Below, one piece after another: positions 1 through 13,939 of a stretch of DNA of 64,000 nucleotides; positions within the stretch are counted from its first letter, which is position 1, and the number at the start of each line of letters is the position of its first letter. The position numbers were made by a program, and so were the translations under genes. Location of the stretch: positions 11,897,001 through 11,961,000 of the forward strand of contig JAFREQ010000003.1 of the NCBI GenBank assembly GCA_025331565.1, read 5' to 3'. This DNA is from Holacanthus passer (taxonomy: Eukaryota > Chordata > Actinopteri > Pomacanthidae). The notes beneath the pieces are model-generated. The model was not told where the DNA came from, searched no databases, and worked only from the letters and a program-made list of their open reading frames with translations.

Positions 1-554
1 AATTGAGGTGCCAACACAAGGCTCCAAAAATAATGCCTTCCAACTCTCTGAATATGTGCATGGCCATGCTCAGCAAAAAACCCCAGAGACTTACAATATA
101 TACCATCCATTATTATAGAGAACTACTGCTCTATGATAGTTTAGTTTGGGAAAGTCATTAATGTTCTTCAGAGAAACAAATTTGGAAATCTCTTATTCAC
201 AAAAAAACCCATTTTAATTAGGCCAATTTACTCTCCTTGAATAAAGTCCTTTCTGAACCCGGGCAGTAAATTCAGTGTATTATATTGTGTAATTTCTCAA
301 CTTTGTCTTAATTGTTGTAGTAATGTTAGTTTCAAGGCATCTTTGGTGTAATATAATTCATAATGACTGCCACAGGAATAATGTCAACACATGTTGTAAC
401 CATTTGAAACATCAGCTATTTGTGTTTGATCCTCGTGTTGTAGCAGACACACAATGCTTACATTTCTAGTTAGCAAGAACAAAGACCTCTTATATAACTT
501 TGATTTTAAATGACAAAAATATCTGTTGCATTTCTGCATTGTTGTAGTCTAAGA
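1..554. other. non-coding stretch at left edge (probable ush1c intron)
   Basis: AT-rich sequence with no recognisable exon on either strand. The ush1c exon at 570-611 ends with a possible donor, so this is probably the intron that leads to the PDZ3 exons outside the window. I looked on the minus strand for the start of the PDZ3 segment and did not find it. Confidence 0.5.
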
Positions 555-611
555 TCAGGCATACGATACCATGGAGTAGGGATCAAAGTCTTCCTCGTAT
601 TTCTGAAATCC
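555..611 (-). CDS. ush1c: ush1c exon joining to PDZ3, with alternative read-through stop
   Basis: The acceptor CTTTCAG precedes GFQKYEEDFDPYSM, which matches the human harmonin segment just before PDZ3. After the ATG codon at 570-572 comes GTATCG, a usable donor, so splicing to exons left of the window is expected. Without splicing, translation adds VSYA and stops at 555-557, which would give a harmonin without PDZ3. Entry is phase 0, fitting both the exon at 1593-1658 and the exon at 5914-5969. Confidence 0.85.
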   Translation of the reverse strand, partial: GFQKYEEDFDPYSMVSYA

Positions 612-3600
612 CTGAAAGAGAATCGACATGCAGTTCAATAAAATGGATCAATTCATCAATGAGGAGTTAAGAACCAGGGCACAAAGAAACAAAAGAATCT
701 CTAAGAAACATTTGTGAATGTCAGCTGTGTAACAAGTCACTGTATGAAGTGCTGGTTATATTTCCTTTGACAACCAGTTCTTTGTTATAGTCTTTATCTA
801 CCATCCCAAATAAATAGAAGCCATGGAGACACTCAGAGCCATTAAGACAAAAAGCACAGTGGCTTTTAAAGTCTCACACTTTAATTCAATTTCCGAAGCA
901 GAAAATCATTCCTAATCATTCCTACCAAAGACAATAAAGCTATTTAAATTCAAGGGAAGGAAACAGAACAAAGCTATCAGAGAAAGGACATCTCATTTAC
1001 TCGGCTACAAGGAGTCTGAGAGCCATTTTCCTCCCTGCAGAATAAACACACATTAATCTACTGTTCACTTCTTGTTGCTGTGCAGACATAAATGATGAAC
1101 TAGTTTGTAATCTATGTTGTTATTTGTTGTGGCTGGAGACAGCAGTTGAAAACAAGACAAATGACTGGTTTTCTTCGTCTCAAAGCAAAGTGGAGGTATA
1201 TGACATCCAGCTTCTTTTCTTTTAGTCATGCACACTGCACCAACCCATGTAAAGAGACAGATTATCATCACTGGGAGTATTCAATGAGCCTTTATAGGAC
1301 GGTCCCTGATGTACAAACCACTACAACACATGCATACCCACACCATATGTTCACAATACTACTGTGTGCTCCAAATCAATAAAAACGCAGCCATGCATGA
1401 GCTGCACAACTGGACCAAAAGGCAGTGATGCAATCAACAGAAAGAGGAGATAATAAAAAAAAAATCAAGAGCCATCAGTCAACCATGATTAAACCTGATG
1501 TGTCAGCATGGAGACAAAAAAGTGCAGAAATAACAGGAGAGAAAAGCACTCGAGAGGAATTTAAGAGAGGTGGTGATATATGTATGGATTACTTGTCGTT
1601 TGTTGTGTGATTTAAAAGACGAGTTGAAAGGCACCATCCGTTTCAGCATTTCTGGAGGCTGAAACACAAGGCCAGGCATCAGCTTTTAGCAAACATTTAA
1701 GAACAAACACATCCCTCTCTTCTATGCTGGAATGATTTTCATAACATAACATATCTCACACAATTTACTGAAAGAGTAACTTCAGACCAGTCATGTCCGC
1801 CAGTTCAGCAGTGTGCTGACTAATGTGTGTTTAATAGTTTTTGGACAACAATGGAGGAGCAATAGAGGAACACGCTATGTCAGCTTTTGGCTACACAGAC
1901 ATTGTAGATCAAGTCAATATTGGCTTTGATATTGTCATGGGATGTCCCATTTCCCTAGATGATGAAACACAATGACCGACAGGAATCCTTTGAAAACACT
2001 AGAGTGTATGGTGTACCACAGTCCTTGGGAATATACTGCACTAAATATAACTCCATTCAGCAGCAATTTTCTTTGTTTCAATTTTTCCAACTCAACTTAT
2101 GAAATGCAACATCTAAAACTGTATTTCAAAACAACAATAGTATAATTTCGTCTGCAGCAATGTGCACTACACTCAGTGGTTGAAAGTGAATGATTTATAC
2201 CATCCCCTCCTTTAGCAACTACAAGGTGTTCAAGGTGCCCCTGAGCAAGGTGTTTCACCACCAGCTGCAGAGGTGATCAGTATCTGCGGGGAGTATGTGG
2301 TTGTACTGTGCTCTCAGCTGTGAATTCATGACTCAGTTAATGGTGAGTCAGCGTTATGCCAAAGCAAATTCAGTAAACATCTGTCCAGTGTCATTAGAGC
2401 TTTTTGGCAGGAATGACAAATGGCTCCACTGTGTGATCTAATAACCACAGAATGACTTTCAGCAAAACAGCTGGAGAGTCTGGAAGACTCACCAAGGTTC
2501 ATAAAAAGAGGCAGAGATTAATCCCTCACCCAGATGAAGGCATACCGTGGGAGATGTATGAAAGCTTTATGACCCTATTAGGCCCAATCAAGGTTTTGTG
2601 CAGGGTGGAGATGAACACAGTGTGGTGGGTTTCATACCAGGCCATCAGAACGAAGTGCAGGTCTGTGTGGGTCTGGTCGGTGCATCTGCGACTGGGGCAA
2701 CATGACGGGTTTAGACATGACGGGGGCCATCTGGCGCCTCTGGTTGGGGGGACTAGGAGCTAGTTGCTATTGGGGAAAGACCACGTTTTCACGCAACAGT
2801 TGAGTATAGATATATATTCAACCAGGATGTTCAACCAGGATGTTCATTCGATAAATAAGTCAAGTCCTACCAAAAAAAGACACTTTTGTTGTAAAGAAAA
2901 GTGTCTTTTTTTGGTAGGACTTGACTTCAGATTTTTACAGAAAAAAACTCACCAAGGGAGAGCTTGAACTGGAAATTCGACTGGCATGGGAGGTATTTCT
3001 CATTACCTGGACCACAGCAAAATATAATGAATCTTTCAGCCCTCTGGCACACACAGAGCACTGCAGACATATCAGTGCAGCACACACACCCAGACTTGCT
3101 CCAATTTTCTCGGATGGCTGAGAATTCAAAAGAATTCATTGCACAGCCTATTGGACGAGGTATTCCAAACAAATGCGAGCACACAAGAAGCAGCTCCTCC
3201 CGTGAGCTACACCGTGCTGCTTTCATCACCACAACATGTCAACACTGCACTCGATATAGCAATCCACACAGCTACAAGCAAACATCAATTACAATGAATT
3301 GCTTCTCTGAGTGCATTTCCCTCAGTGAGAAGAATATTGTTAATCAATGACTGCCCAATTCAATCATGCTAATAGGATGTATCGCTCTCCCATCATTCAT
3401 AAAACAGCCCAATACATAAAGCACAACATGCACATAAACCAATGCATGGAAGAGAATCAGCCTTGAAAATGAATGAACTCTGTGAGCTCTCTACATATTT
3501 CTTTTAACTGCTGATGCAACTCTTCTTCATAATTGGGAAAAAGATCATTAAACAAAAGGAAAAGCCACTCCAACACATCATCTCTCTCACATCAGAATCT

Positions 3601-6600
3601 CTGACCTTTGGACTAGAGGGGTAGGACATTTCACTGGCGTTAGATGAGTAAAGACCTCCTCTTGGGAGATATCCGCCAGCCTCCCACTCACTACTGCGCT
3701 CTGGAGGACTGGGAGGGTGTTGGAGGTGATGGTGATGGTGCTGGCGGAAGCCGCTGAGGGTTCCCACTCGTTCCTCCGAGTGTTGTGGGGGTGGGGGCGG
3801 AGGGGGAGGCGGTGGGGGTGGTGGAGGAGGGGGTGGTGGCGGAGGAGGCCGTGGAGCTGGCTGAGGAGAGGATGGAGGCCGGGAGGGAGCGAGGTGGGGA
3901 GGTTGAGGGTGGAGCTGAGGGTGAGGCCTGCGCCCTTTGTTTGCCAGGGTAGACCGGGCAGAGGGAGGGTTTCTAGTGCTGGGTGGAGAAGGAGGGCGCC
4001 GCTGCGGGGAGGGTCGAGAGGAAGGAGGGGAATAGTTGGGTATGGTGGGGTTCAGCTTGGGTGAAGGTGGAGGGAGAGGCAAGGGAGGGGGAGGATGGCT
4101 CGTGCTGGGCTGGGTTGGGGCCAGTCTCTTCAGAGGGCCCCTCAGGCTCTGATCCACGTCATCCAGGTTAACGTCGTCCAGATCAGTGGTGGCCAGGTGG
4201 AGGCCACCAGGGAAACGCTTCACCTTGGGCTCAGAGGCAGGAGAGCGTGGCGGGGAGAGCTTAAAGTCACAATGACACGGAAAATTACTTGCTTTACCTC
4301 ATGTGTCAATTCTCCTGTTGACAAAAACTTATCCATAAATTCTTTACAGGTACTTTGTAACAACAAAGGAAAAAAGACAAAAAAATATTTGCAAACTATT
4401 GTCTCTATATTCACCTGTTCTTCTTTTTCCTACATGGTTGTGTTCTTGTCATTTTGATGACAAATGGTCCACAATTAGCTGAGGAAAACCATTTGTGGGC
4501 AAACTGTTTGTCTTTTTGTGATATTTCACAATTCATACTTGAAAATTCCCATATTTTCTCCTCTGGTTTCTCGTGTGTTCCTACTGATTTAACTTGCTGG
4601 ACAATTAACATTTCTAACTAAAGACACTATCACCTCACCTCACGCATCATATGTAAATCGTGTAGCTAAACATCTGAAGAGAAATAAGCAACATAATGGT
4701 AAACCCTTCCTCTTTTGCTGGATTGTAATGGCTGGGACAAAGGTCTTTCTGAACTACTGAACTGTCCTTCCCCTTTGACTCATTATGCTATGACAAACCA
4801 TTTCTCTAAGCACATAGATGTTTCAACAGAGGAGGTCTCACTCTGTACCTCTGGGGATTCGTTCTCCACACAGGAGATCTGCTCCAACCGAGTCTGACAA
4901 AGACGCTCCACCCAGTGTTGCACTTTCTCTGATTCCTCCAGGTCTTCTCTCTCCGTCTCTGAAACCTAGTGGAGAGGCAAGACCACTCAGCGTCAAGGAA
5001 CAGGAATTCGCCCTATTTATTTATTCTCAGCTTTAAAACAACTTTTTGTGCATTACAAGATTTAATCCACACTCCACAATTCATTTTGGTAAACCCCTCG
5101 TACCTCCTGAACTAGTCGATTGATCTTCAGCTGCTTCTCTCGTTCATACATCTCTTCTTTCTCCTTGGCAAGTTTCAGCTCAAACTCCATCTCCTTCTTG
5201 TTTTTTCTCTGCTCATGCAGTGTGTCTGTGTTGGACACTTTCTTCTTTTTCTTCTTCTTCTCTCCTTTCTGAGGCGTCATCAGTTAGTCAGAATAAAAAG
5301 CAGGGGACAGACAAATCTGCCACTTCAAACCACACAGCACGACATGCATGAATGGCTAGAGACACCACATTGTGTATGACTTTTAAAACCAGCAAACAAC
5401 TTGAATTTTAAACGACAACTCTGATCCAAAATATGTATCCGATGGTATAAAAACCAGAAAGGATTTATCACAATCTTTCCTTTGTAGATTCTCTTAACAC
5501 CTCACTGCACTCAGCTGACAGTACCTTGCGTATTGACGGCAGTTTCCCCTCGTATCGATAAAACCAGCCAAATGCTAAGGATGGAGATTAACACAGGTCA
5601 CTCTCAAAAACCCAAAGTGTCATCAAACTCCAAGCAATGTATCCATTTTAAAAAGCAAGACAATGCACCAAAGAGCCACAACACAGCAAACAAAAAGAGA
5701 AACGAAAGAAGTAGAATAACATTTTGATAACCAGCTGATGAAAACTGATGCAAACATCATCTTTCAGTCAGTGCCATTTTTGGCACATTTAGCAATAAGA
5801 ATTGTTTTCTCCACTGGTTAAATTTTGGTTGTCAAAGGAAATCTAGCACTTGTCTGCGTGACACTGGTTTGCACGAACAGCTGTGACAGTGACAGCTGAG
5901 GCTCCGGACTCACTTGTCTGTCCTGCCCTTCCTCTGTGTCTTCCTCTGAGAGGGAGCTGGCTTCATCAGCTTAGAGGTGAGGCCATTAAAAGCAACACGG
6001 CACACAGAGGTGACAGGAAGACAGGCCGAGAGCATGCGGAGAGGAGGGGAAACAAGGTAAAATACAGGCAAAAGTTACCTTTACAACTCCATGGTTTCAG
6101 AGGAAAAGGAAATAAGTAGTTTCAGAAGTAAATGGGAGATTCATGCATTTCAAGACGAAGACTCTTTCAGGCATCCTTACGAGAACTCTTGGACTTTGGA
6201 GTCGGGCTGCTTTTCTTCTCAGGTGGGACTGGTGATGGGCTCTTGGGCCTGTCTTTGGTTCCCCAGTCCTCCTCCCACTCTCTGTTGTGTTTTCTCTCCA
6301 CAGCCTCAATCCTACAGAGGGCAGAAAAAAAAGTGAGTGATGTAAGATATACATGGCAAAAACAATGTTGAATTGTGGACATTAACAACACAAAATTAGT
6401 TGTATACTTCTCCATCTCCTTCTTGTAGCGCTCCTCTTCCTCTGCAGTTTTCTGAGAGATCTCCATCTGTCTCCTGTTAAACACATGATAAATACACAAA
6501 ATAAATCTCTGTACATACAACATGCTACAGTACGGGGCTATAAATACAGAATATTTGACTTTAATCTGGTTTATGGCTGCTGTTCAGTGGGTCAAACCTA

Positions 6601-9600
6601 TAACATATGATATGTGGTCTTATTATTCACTGAAAGTGTGTCTGAATCTATAAATAACTGAGAAGAATGTGCCAACGATTCTGCCAACATCGATCTATAT
6701 AGTGAAGTAATGAAATGATCTTTGTGCAGACTTTTAGAGTTCTCTGTCTCTCTGTTGTGTTGTGGTGTAAGCAGGTCATGCTATGCCCTGAATGCTTTGG
6801 ACGTATTTGAATTCAGGGTGACAGGAGAGGTTTGATCCACAAAGGAAAGGGAACAAACCAGGCTAGGCTAATTACAGAATTTGGCACTGACTGACAGGTG
6901 ATGCTGGAGGCTGGATGCAGAGGAGGCTGCTGCTAAAATGTCAGTCAACACCTTTGATTTAGGTGATGACTTTCGGTCGCAGATTGGCCGCACGTTGGTA
7001 CCTGAGCTGATTATTGGACACAGTTGTTGGTTCACTTTGTGCATGTTTTAGAGGGGAAATCATGTTAGGCTCTGACAGTTCAGTAAAGTTAGCAACACTC
7101 TCAGAATAATCATGAAGATGAAGCCTTCCAGTTGGAAGTGGATAAAAAAGCTACTGGGCACACTCTGGGCACAACTTGTGCTGAGCTGTATCAAAATGTC
7201 AGCCAATTTAATTTTCAGGGTGAGGATGCAGTAATTTGTTGGGCAGCCAGAGGTGAAGCTACTTAACTTGAAGAGCTACACTCATGCACATTAACTGCAT
7301 GTGTGTGAGTGTGTGAGAACCAGAGATATCCACTACAGTCGTTCATCTTATTGAAATAGAAATTCTGTTTATGGAATCAAATCAATGTCAAATTGAATCA
7401 ACTTGGGTCAAACTCTTTGTATACAACTATCTAGTTGTAGATCGTTCACATTCAGTAAATTTGAGTTTTATTTGTATTGTATGATAAGATTTTCTTTTTG
7501 AACTGAATTAGACCAAGTTCTTCAATTACAGGACTATAGCCTTTATACCTTCCAAAGATCATGACAGACACTAAAACATCTGTCTTGTGTATGAGCACGA
7601 TAAGTCATTCTTCTGTCATACCACGAAGACATGATTCATTTTAAGAAGAGGAGAGTTGGAGTTTAGCTCTTTTCACTCACTGCCTCTCCTTCTCCTGCTG
7701 CTCTTTAATGATCTTGTTGGTCTCCAGTGCCACTCTCTTCTGGTGCATCAGCTCCTGCCTATCCAGCTCCCTGCGGGCCTCCAATGCCACACGCTCCTCA
7801 TCTGTCATAAACAGCTCACTGCCCTGAGAGAGTGATTGCAGAGAGAGACAGCAATCAGGGAAAGACATCATGTACGGCAGGAGAACTCAAACTCTTTGGA
7901 GACCAACAGGCAAGCCCAAACCAGTCTCCTGTCCAGGGAGAAATGAGATGTCTGATTTTGTCATGTAACATCTTTGAAGCCTCACTCACAACCTAAGAAT
8001 CTCTGAAATCTCTCTGAATCTCTGAAGATTTTGGAGTGGCATGTTGGACAGCACTCTTCACCACCACTATCAAAATACCAATGGTGTTCATCCCTCTAGT
8101 AGCGATCCAGAGACTTGGAGAATCTATACCAAAGAGCATTAAAGCTGTTTTGTGTACCAGCACCTTACTGAGACTGATTTTTCCTTTAATTTATCACCCA
8201 TCTGTGTATTCCTAAATATTTATTGTTACAGGGTCTGTTTATGTAGAGAAGTGACTTTATATCTGTAAGGGTTTTTGCTTTGATATCACTGATCAGTTTG
8301 TCACATATAACCAGTGCCGTCTCATTTTGGAGCACAGCCTTGAATTTGAATAACCTATAATGGTAGATGTACTGCGTGTGTCATAATGAAGACACGCAAC
8401 CACACGCCAACATAAATAAATGCATTGGACAGGAACCAAGTGAAACAGTAAATAAGACTGTTGCAGTAACACAGTTGTCACCAATGAGTCTCAAGGCAAA
8501 CAACCTGCCGAGTGACTTGACTGATGATTAATGTTGTTCCTGCATGCAGTCGGGCTGAGGCACAGCTATTTACTGTGATGTCTTGAAAACAGTATTTGCA
8601 CATTAAGCTGTGCAGGAATACAAATTAAGGAAAGCCAAAGTATGTGCTCCCACATCCATAACAAGTGAACCCATAACTGTTTTACTTTCTGAGTGGTTTT
8701 GATGGTAATTAAAGCAAATTTCATCCATATCCTTATCTACATATTATTCTAGGATTCAGGTGTGATTCTGGTTCAATATTAGATATTCTTAATGTCACAG
8801 AAACTTGGGAATCTCTTAAATGTAAATACTCTACAGCAATACATGTGTAATTTTCCAAGGGTCGAGTGTCAGACGTAATCTCCCGTGTCTTAAAACTCAG
8901 TGGTTGTAAGCTGTATCTTTGAGTGAATTCAAGACTCACATAAGTTAAAAACACAATTATTCATTTCTATTACAAGTGTACTCACAGCTCCTGTCAGAAC
9001 AGTAATAGTCAGACTCCTGCTGCTCTTCAGGACTCTCACAGCCTGGGAATATAATAACAGAAAACTTCAAATAATGCATTTAGTCATTCATACATATTTA
9101 ATGAATAAAACTGAGGGTAATACATTCACAGCGCTCATGGCCTGTGTGCTCTCTGTGTTGTGTGCATTTATCAGGGCGTGAAATTATCACCAACTCTTGG
9201 TAAATACAGCAGGCTTTGTTATCCTCATCAGCCACTTTGGCAAATAACTAACAGTCCATGTGGGATTTTTCCAAAACCATTATGGCTGGTTAAACACTAA
9301 TTTGGCAATAGCTGCAGCTCAGTGACTAAAACAAACACTGCTAGTCATGACAGGTTTGACTTCTAATGGCACCATAAGCTCAGCTAAATCAGAGATGCTC
9401 ACGTGGTGCTTCAGGTGCTTTGGATGAAAGCAAAACTGTATATCTATGCAATTAGAAAAATTACAAAATTCACCTCTTGGTGGTCCACATTGGTGAAATC
9501 CACCCCGTTCACCTCCACAATCTGGTCACCAATCTGCATTTTGAGACAAGACAGACATGCAGTTCACACCAGGCAGGTATGTGAGTCTCAGAATTTAATG

Positions 9601-12600
9601 GAGTTGTTACAGTCATTTTGAGTGGCAGTCACCTGAAGTCCAACTTCTGCAGAAATGGAGCCTGGTTTGACATTACTGATGTAGATACCAGGTTTCTGGG
9701 TCGGACCGCTAGAAATGCTGATGCCCATACCCTTGGTACCCACAAGGCTGAGAAAAACCTTCTTCTCCTTGATTTCTTTGCCCCCAATGGACGCCAAGCC
9801 TGCAACACTGCTTTTTTTCTCCTGCAGAAAGACAGAAAGAAATAATAAATTGAAGCCCGTAAGCTGTCTGCTGATGGGATGCAACTTTTGAAATGGAAAA
9901 ACTAAATTTGTCTCTTACTCCTGATTCAGACACAAATTGGTCAACAAACTGCCACTTGAGGGGTTCATCTGATGAGCTGGAGAAATTAATGAAAGGGAAT
10001 GAGAACACAGTCAGCACATCACTCCCCATTTCACCATTCAAATGGCAGCATATTAATTATCTTACCTTTTCACTGGGATCATCCCCACATCTTCACAGAC
10101 AGAAAAAAACCAAAGTAAAATAATAAGTTATGACACTGCAGGCTAAACAATATTCATTTTCATGCACATCAATCATGCTGCTGTTGTTGGAAAATGAGTC
10201 TGTGTTTGACGTACGCCGGACTTTGAGTGACACAATCTTCTTTGTCTTGATGAGACTGATGACCTCCTCGTGTATACAGGAGGAGATGGAGTATCCATTG
10301 ATGCACACGATCTCATCACCAACCTATAAATCAACATAGGATGGGATATTATAGATGACAGCTTCACTTTCAAGCTGGATCACAGATGAAATATTATTTC
10401 ATCATTTTATTATTACTACTCCAACAATTTACATCACTGTCTGTTGCATTTAGCAGCCACAATGTGATCTATGGACGTGTGTGATCTATTTACATTTTGA
10501 TGGCTTAGCCATTTACGTAGCTGATGCTCTTAGCGAAAGTGACTTAGAATCAATCAAACAGTTAAGGAAGCTCAACAACAAAGATGTGAACAATGAACAA
10601 CTTCTCATTGGAAAGTTGGATTTACTTGTCTGATCCAGCTTACATACTGGATTCATACTTAAAGTCATGCACACATACCATCATATCTATATGTCAGTGT
10701 TTGAATAGTCATATACAGTATATACACACATGGACATGTGTATATACACATGTGCACAGTCCTGTCACATTTTATATTCCCTAGCCTTTCCAGTACCAGT
10801 GGTAAAGCTGCCATGTGTCACATTTACTGTGTTTCTCTGGGTTTTTGTCCAGATATTAGCCAGGACACTATCCTCACCTTGGATGCAGTTACAAATCAGA
10901 TTGCAAGTCTGTTGAGAGTTTCTTTTACTTAATGTCCATCTGCCTGAAACTGGAGCATCAGTGACAGACATGCAAACCATGAAAACCACGGTGTTTTACT
11001 CCACCTAGTGGATTCTTGTGTTATGACTGACATCTAAGACACAGTCATTGAGACACACGGCAACAGAAAATCATTATAATATGGCTGACTTTACAGACAG
11101 AGCAGTGACTCCCAATTTATAGTCTTTCATATTAATGGATATATTGATTAAGTAAAATATGATATTCAAAATACACAAATAAAATACAACATACAAAGAG
11201 TATATACACGTATATTTTGTAACAGATTGCAAAAAGTATTGGCATCCTTCAACTAGTTCTTTTCAAAATACTAGTTTAATGACTACAAAATAAGGGTCTA
11301 CATATAGCTCCTTGGTACTTTAACTAAAAGCCACATTTACAAAATAGTTTAAATGAATGACAAAATATGTAGTGACATAAAACAGTGGGAAACGTCACAA
11401 TTAACTCATAGATATGTACCTGAAGGCCAACATTCCCGGCCTGACCATCTTTGACAATCTGTGATATGTAGAGACCACAGCCAAACTCCAGCCCTCCTCG
11501 GACACTCAGACCCAGTCCATCACGATGCATCCGATCCAAACGTACCTCTTTCAGCTTTCTGCACAATCAGGAGATGGAGGAAGACAGACGACAGTATGAG
11601 CCAGGTAAAATTTACAGAGAGAAAAGTTTCAATAGGAAAACAAAGAAAAATATGTGGCACATGTGTGATACAGACCAGGTATACACCAGTACAGAGTCTA
11701 TGCTGGACTCACCGTGACCTCTTGGGGGTGAGCAGGTCGTACTCCACCTGGTGTTTGAGTGGGATAAGAGGTCGGATGGCATCAAACAGGGGCAAGCGCT
11801 TCGGTTCATTAATGACCAGCTTCAGGTCCCCAACCAGCACCGGCAAATCCATCGACCTGAGAGAGGGGAGGGGGATAACTATGTTTTTAGTTTAGTTTTG
11901 GTATGTTTAATTTAGTTTTAAATTTAGATACACTGAAACTCAAAGTGATTTCAGTCTCTAGTACAAGTAATAATAATGTCCCCCCACAAGATCATTAAAG
12001 TCCTCCCTTAACACAGTGCTCAAGCAATTTAGCATTGTACTCCTACAACACGACAGTTTTTAAAAAAGGAGCAAAATCGATACAGCTGAAACACAGATAT
12101 CATATAAGAGCATTCTTCTTCCTTATCAAGAATTGGCAAACAAAATGCAACTTGACTGGCAACATTTCGGTCGGACAGCTGTGTGTATTATACTCATAGC
12201 AGCTAACTTGAGCCTACAGCCTCGAGCCTGATGAGCAGTGGCCTACAGAGGTCTGGTAAGAAATCTCCACACTACCAGATTTTTTCCATGTTCAAACTTG
12301 TAGTCATCAGCCACAGCCGATGCTGACTCAAGTGACATCACTTGAGACAGTTCATCAGACTTCATGCAGCAACAAAAGACTTTTTACCACTTTTTTCACA
12401 TTAAGAAATGTAGTACTCGTAAAGACACTCTGTTGGGTAAATCTGATATAACCTCCCCTTTCTATTTTAGACAGTGAAATGTGTAACTAGAGTAAACGTA
12501 AATGCTGATGGAAAAAATTATCTAACCATCTTTCTTTCACAATTCAAAAGGAAGACAAAAGGCAACTCGAACAGCACTAAAGCAGCAGAGTAAAAGCTAC

Positions 12601-13904
12601 AGTATAAAATCTGTCCACCTGGCCGCCTCCTTGAATTATTAATAGGTGCAATTTCAGCCCTATTTGGAGGATGAACTTAAAAAGAGCTTTTGTGGATAAC
12701 TGGCCAGGCTTGTCGGAGCACAGTGGAAACTGATCAGAGGCTTAACCAGTGGGGCCACAGAGCTCTGCCTCTGTACAAAGATTAATTGAAACCTGGACCT
12801 GTAGTCCTCCAGTCCACCCCCTCCAACCCCAGCCCTCTGAGACCAGGCTGCTATCAGAAAGATGGAGCACACAGTTTAAAATGGAGATCTGTGTGCATCA
12901 GAACTGAGTGTGACAGGATGAAACTAAACATGAAAATGTTAAAAGTTGGTGAAGAGTTAGTAGAAGTTAAAAGAGCCTTTTGGGTATAATTTAACCTGCA
13001 GCTAACACAGGAGGCAAATGAGAATAAATGTAGCCTTTCATTTTAGATTGTATTGTCTTTTTGTATTTGTATATGCAGGAACATTACCAAATGTCAAATG
13101 TTGAAACACACAGGCTTCACTAATAACACTTTCATTCAGTTCTGGTTCAAAGTGGTAGTTACTTAAGAACATAATCTTTGCGATTACCATCAACATTTAA
13201 CTCATACAGGAGTTTACGGGTATGAACATAAGGAACAACACAGAAAAAGCAACAAGTTCCCTGACACACACACACACACACACACCTACACTGTAAGCAC
13301 ACTAAGCAGTGGCAGATGGTACTCACTGGTGATACATGCGGAGGACATCATACAGGTAATCCTTCTCTGCTTCATTTTCAATCAGCAGCTCCACCTGCAA
13401 AGAAAAGGCAAACATCTGGTGCCATCCTTCTTTTGACTGCTGAACCACAGGAAACGTCAAACCACTCACATGCACTGTATCTCTGTCCTGTGGTCTTGTC
13501 AGCACCACGGGGGGCGATCCACCTGTGTGTATGTGTGTGTCTGTGCAGGAGTCATACAAACCTGATGGCGGCTCAGCTGCAGCAGAATGGTTTTGAGGAA
13601 TCGCTTCGGCCAATCACTGATATAACACATTTCACTCCTTTTTTCTTGACTAAATCTGTCCCAAACTAGGCTGCTAAACTTCAAACCCAACCTGACTCAC
13701 TTTTATCAGCGTGACAGTTCAAACTAAGCAGTGGGGATCATGAGACTCCTTGAACTAAAGCAGGTGTAATGGACAGCCCTTCCCTAACCATCAAGCCACT
13801 GGGAGGGAATAATGGGAATACATCCGAGGAGAGGCTGCAGGAGGAAGGTCAGCAGTGTCATCTTACATCTCACGACACAAACAGAGATGAACATTCACAC
13901 CCAA

Positions 13905-13939
<35 letters not shown>

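Noticed and set aside
2857..2927. MicroRNA gene at the palindrome
   Set aside because: A perfectly paired 31-bp stem with A/T runs and no bulges is not typical of a pre-miRNA, and no known miRNA seed was recognised.
3717..4171. Long plus-strand open frames opposite the ush1c proline-rich exon
   Set aside because: They are Gly/Arg/Trp-rich mirror images of the proline-rich coding strand. The minus strand has the conserved harmonin motif and valid splice sites.
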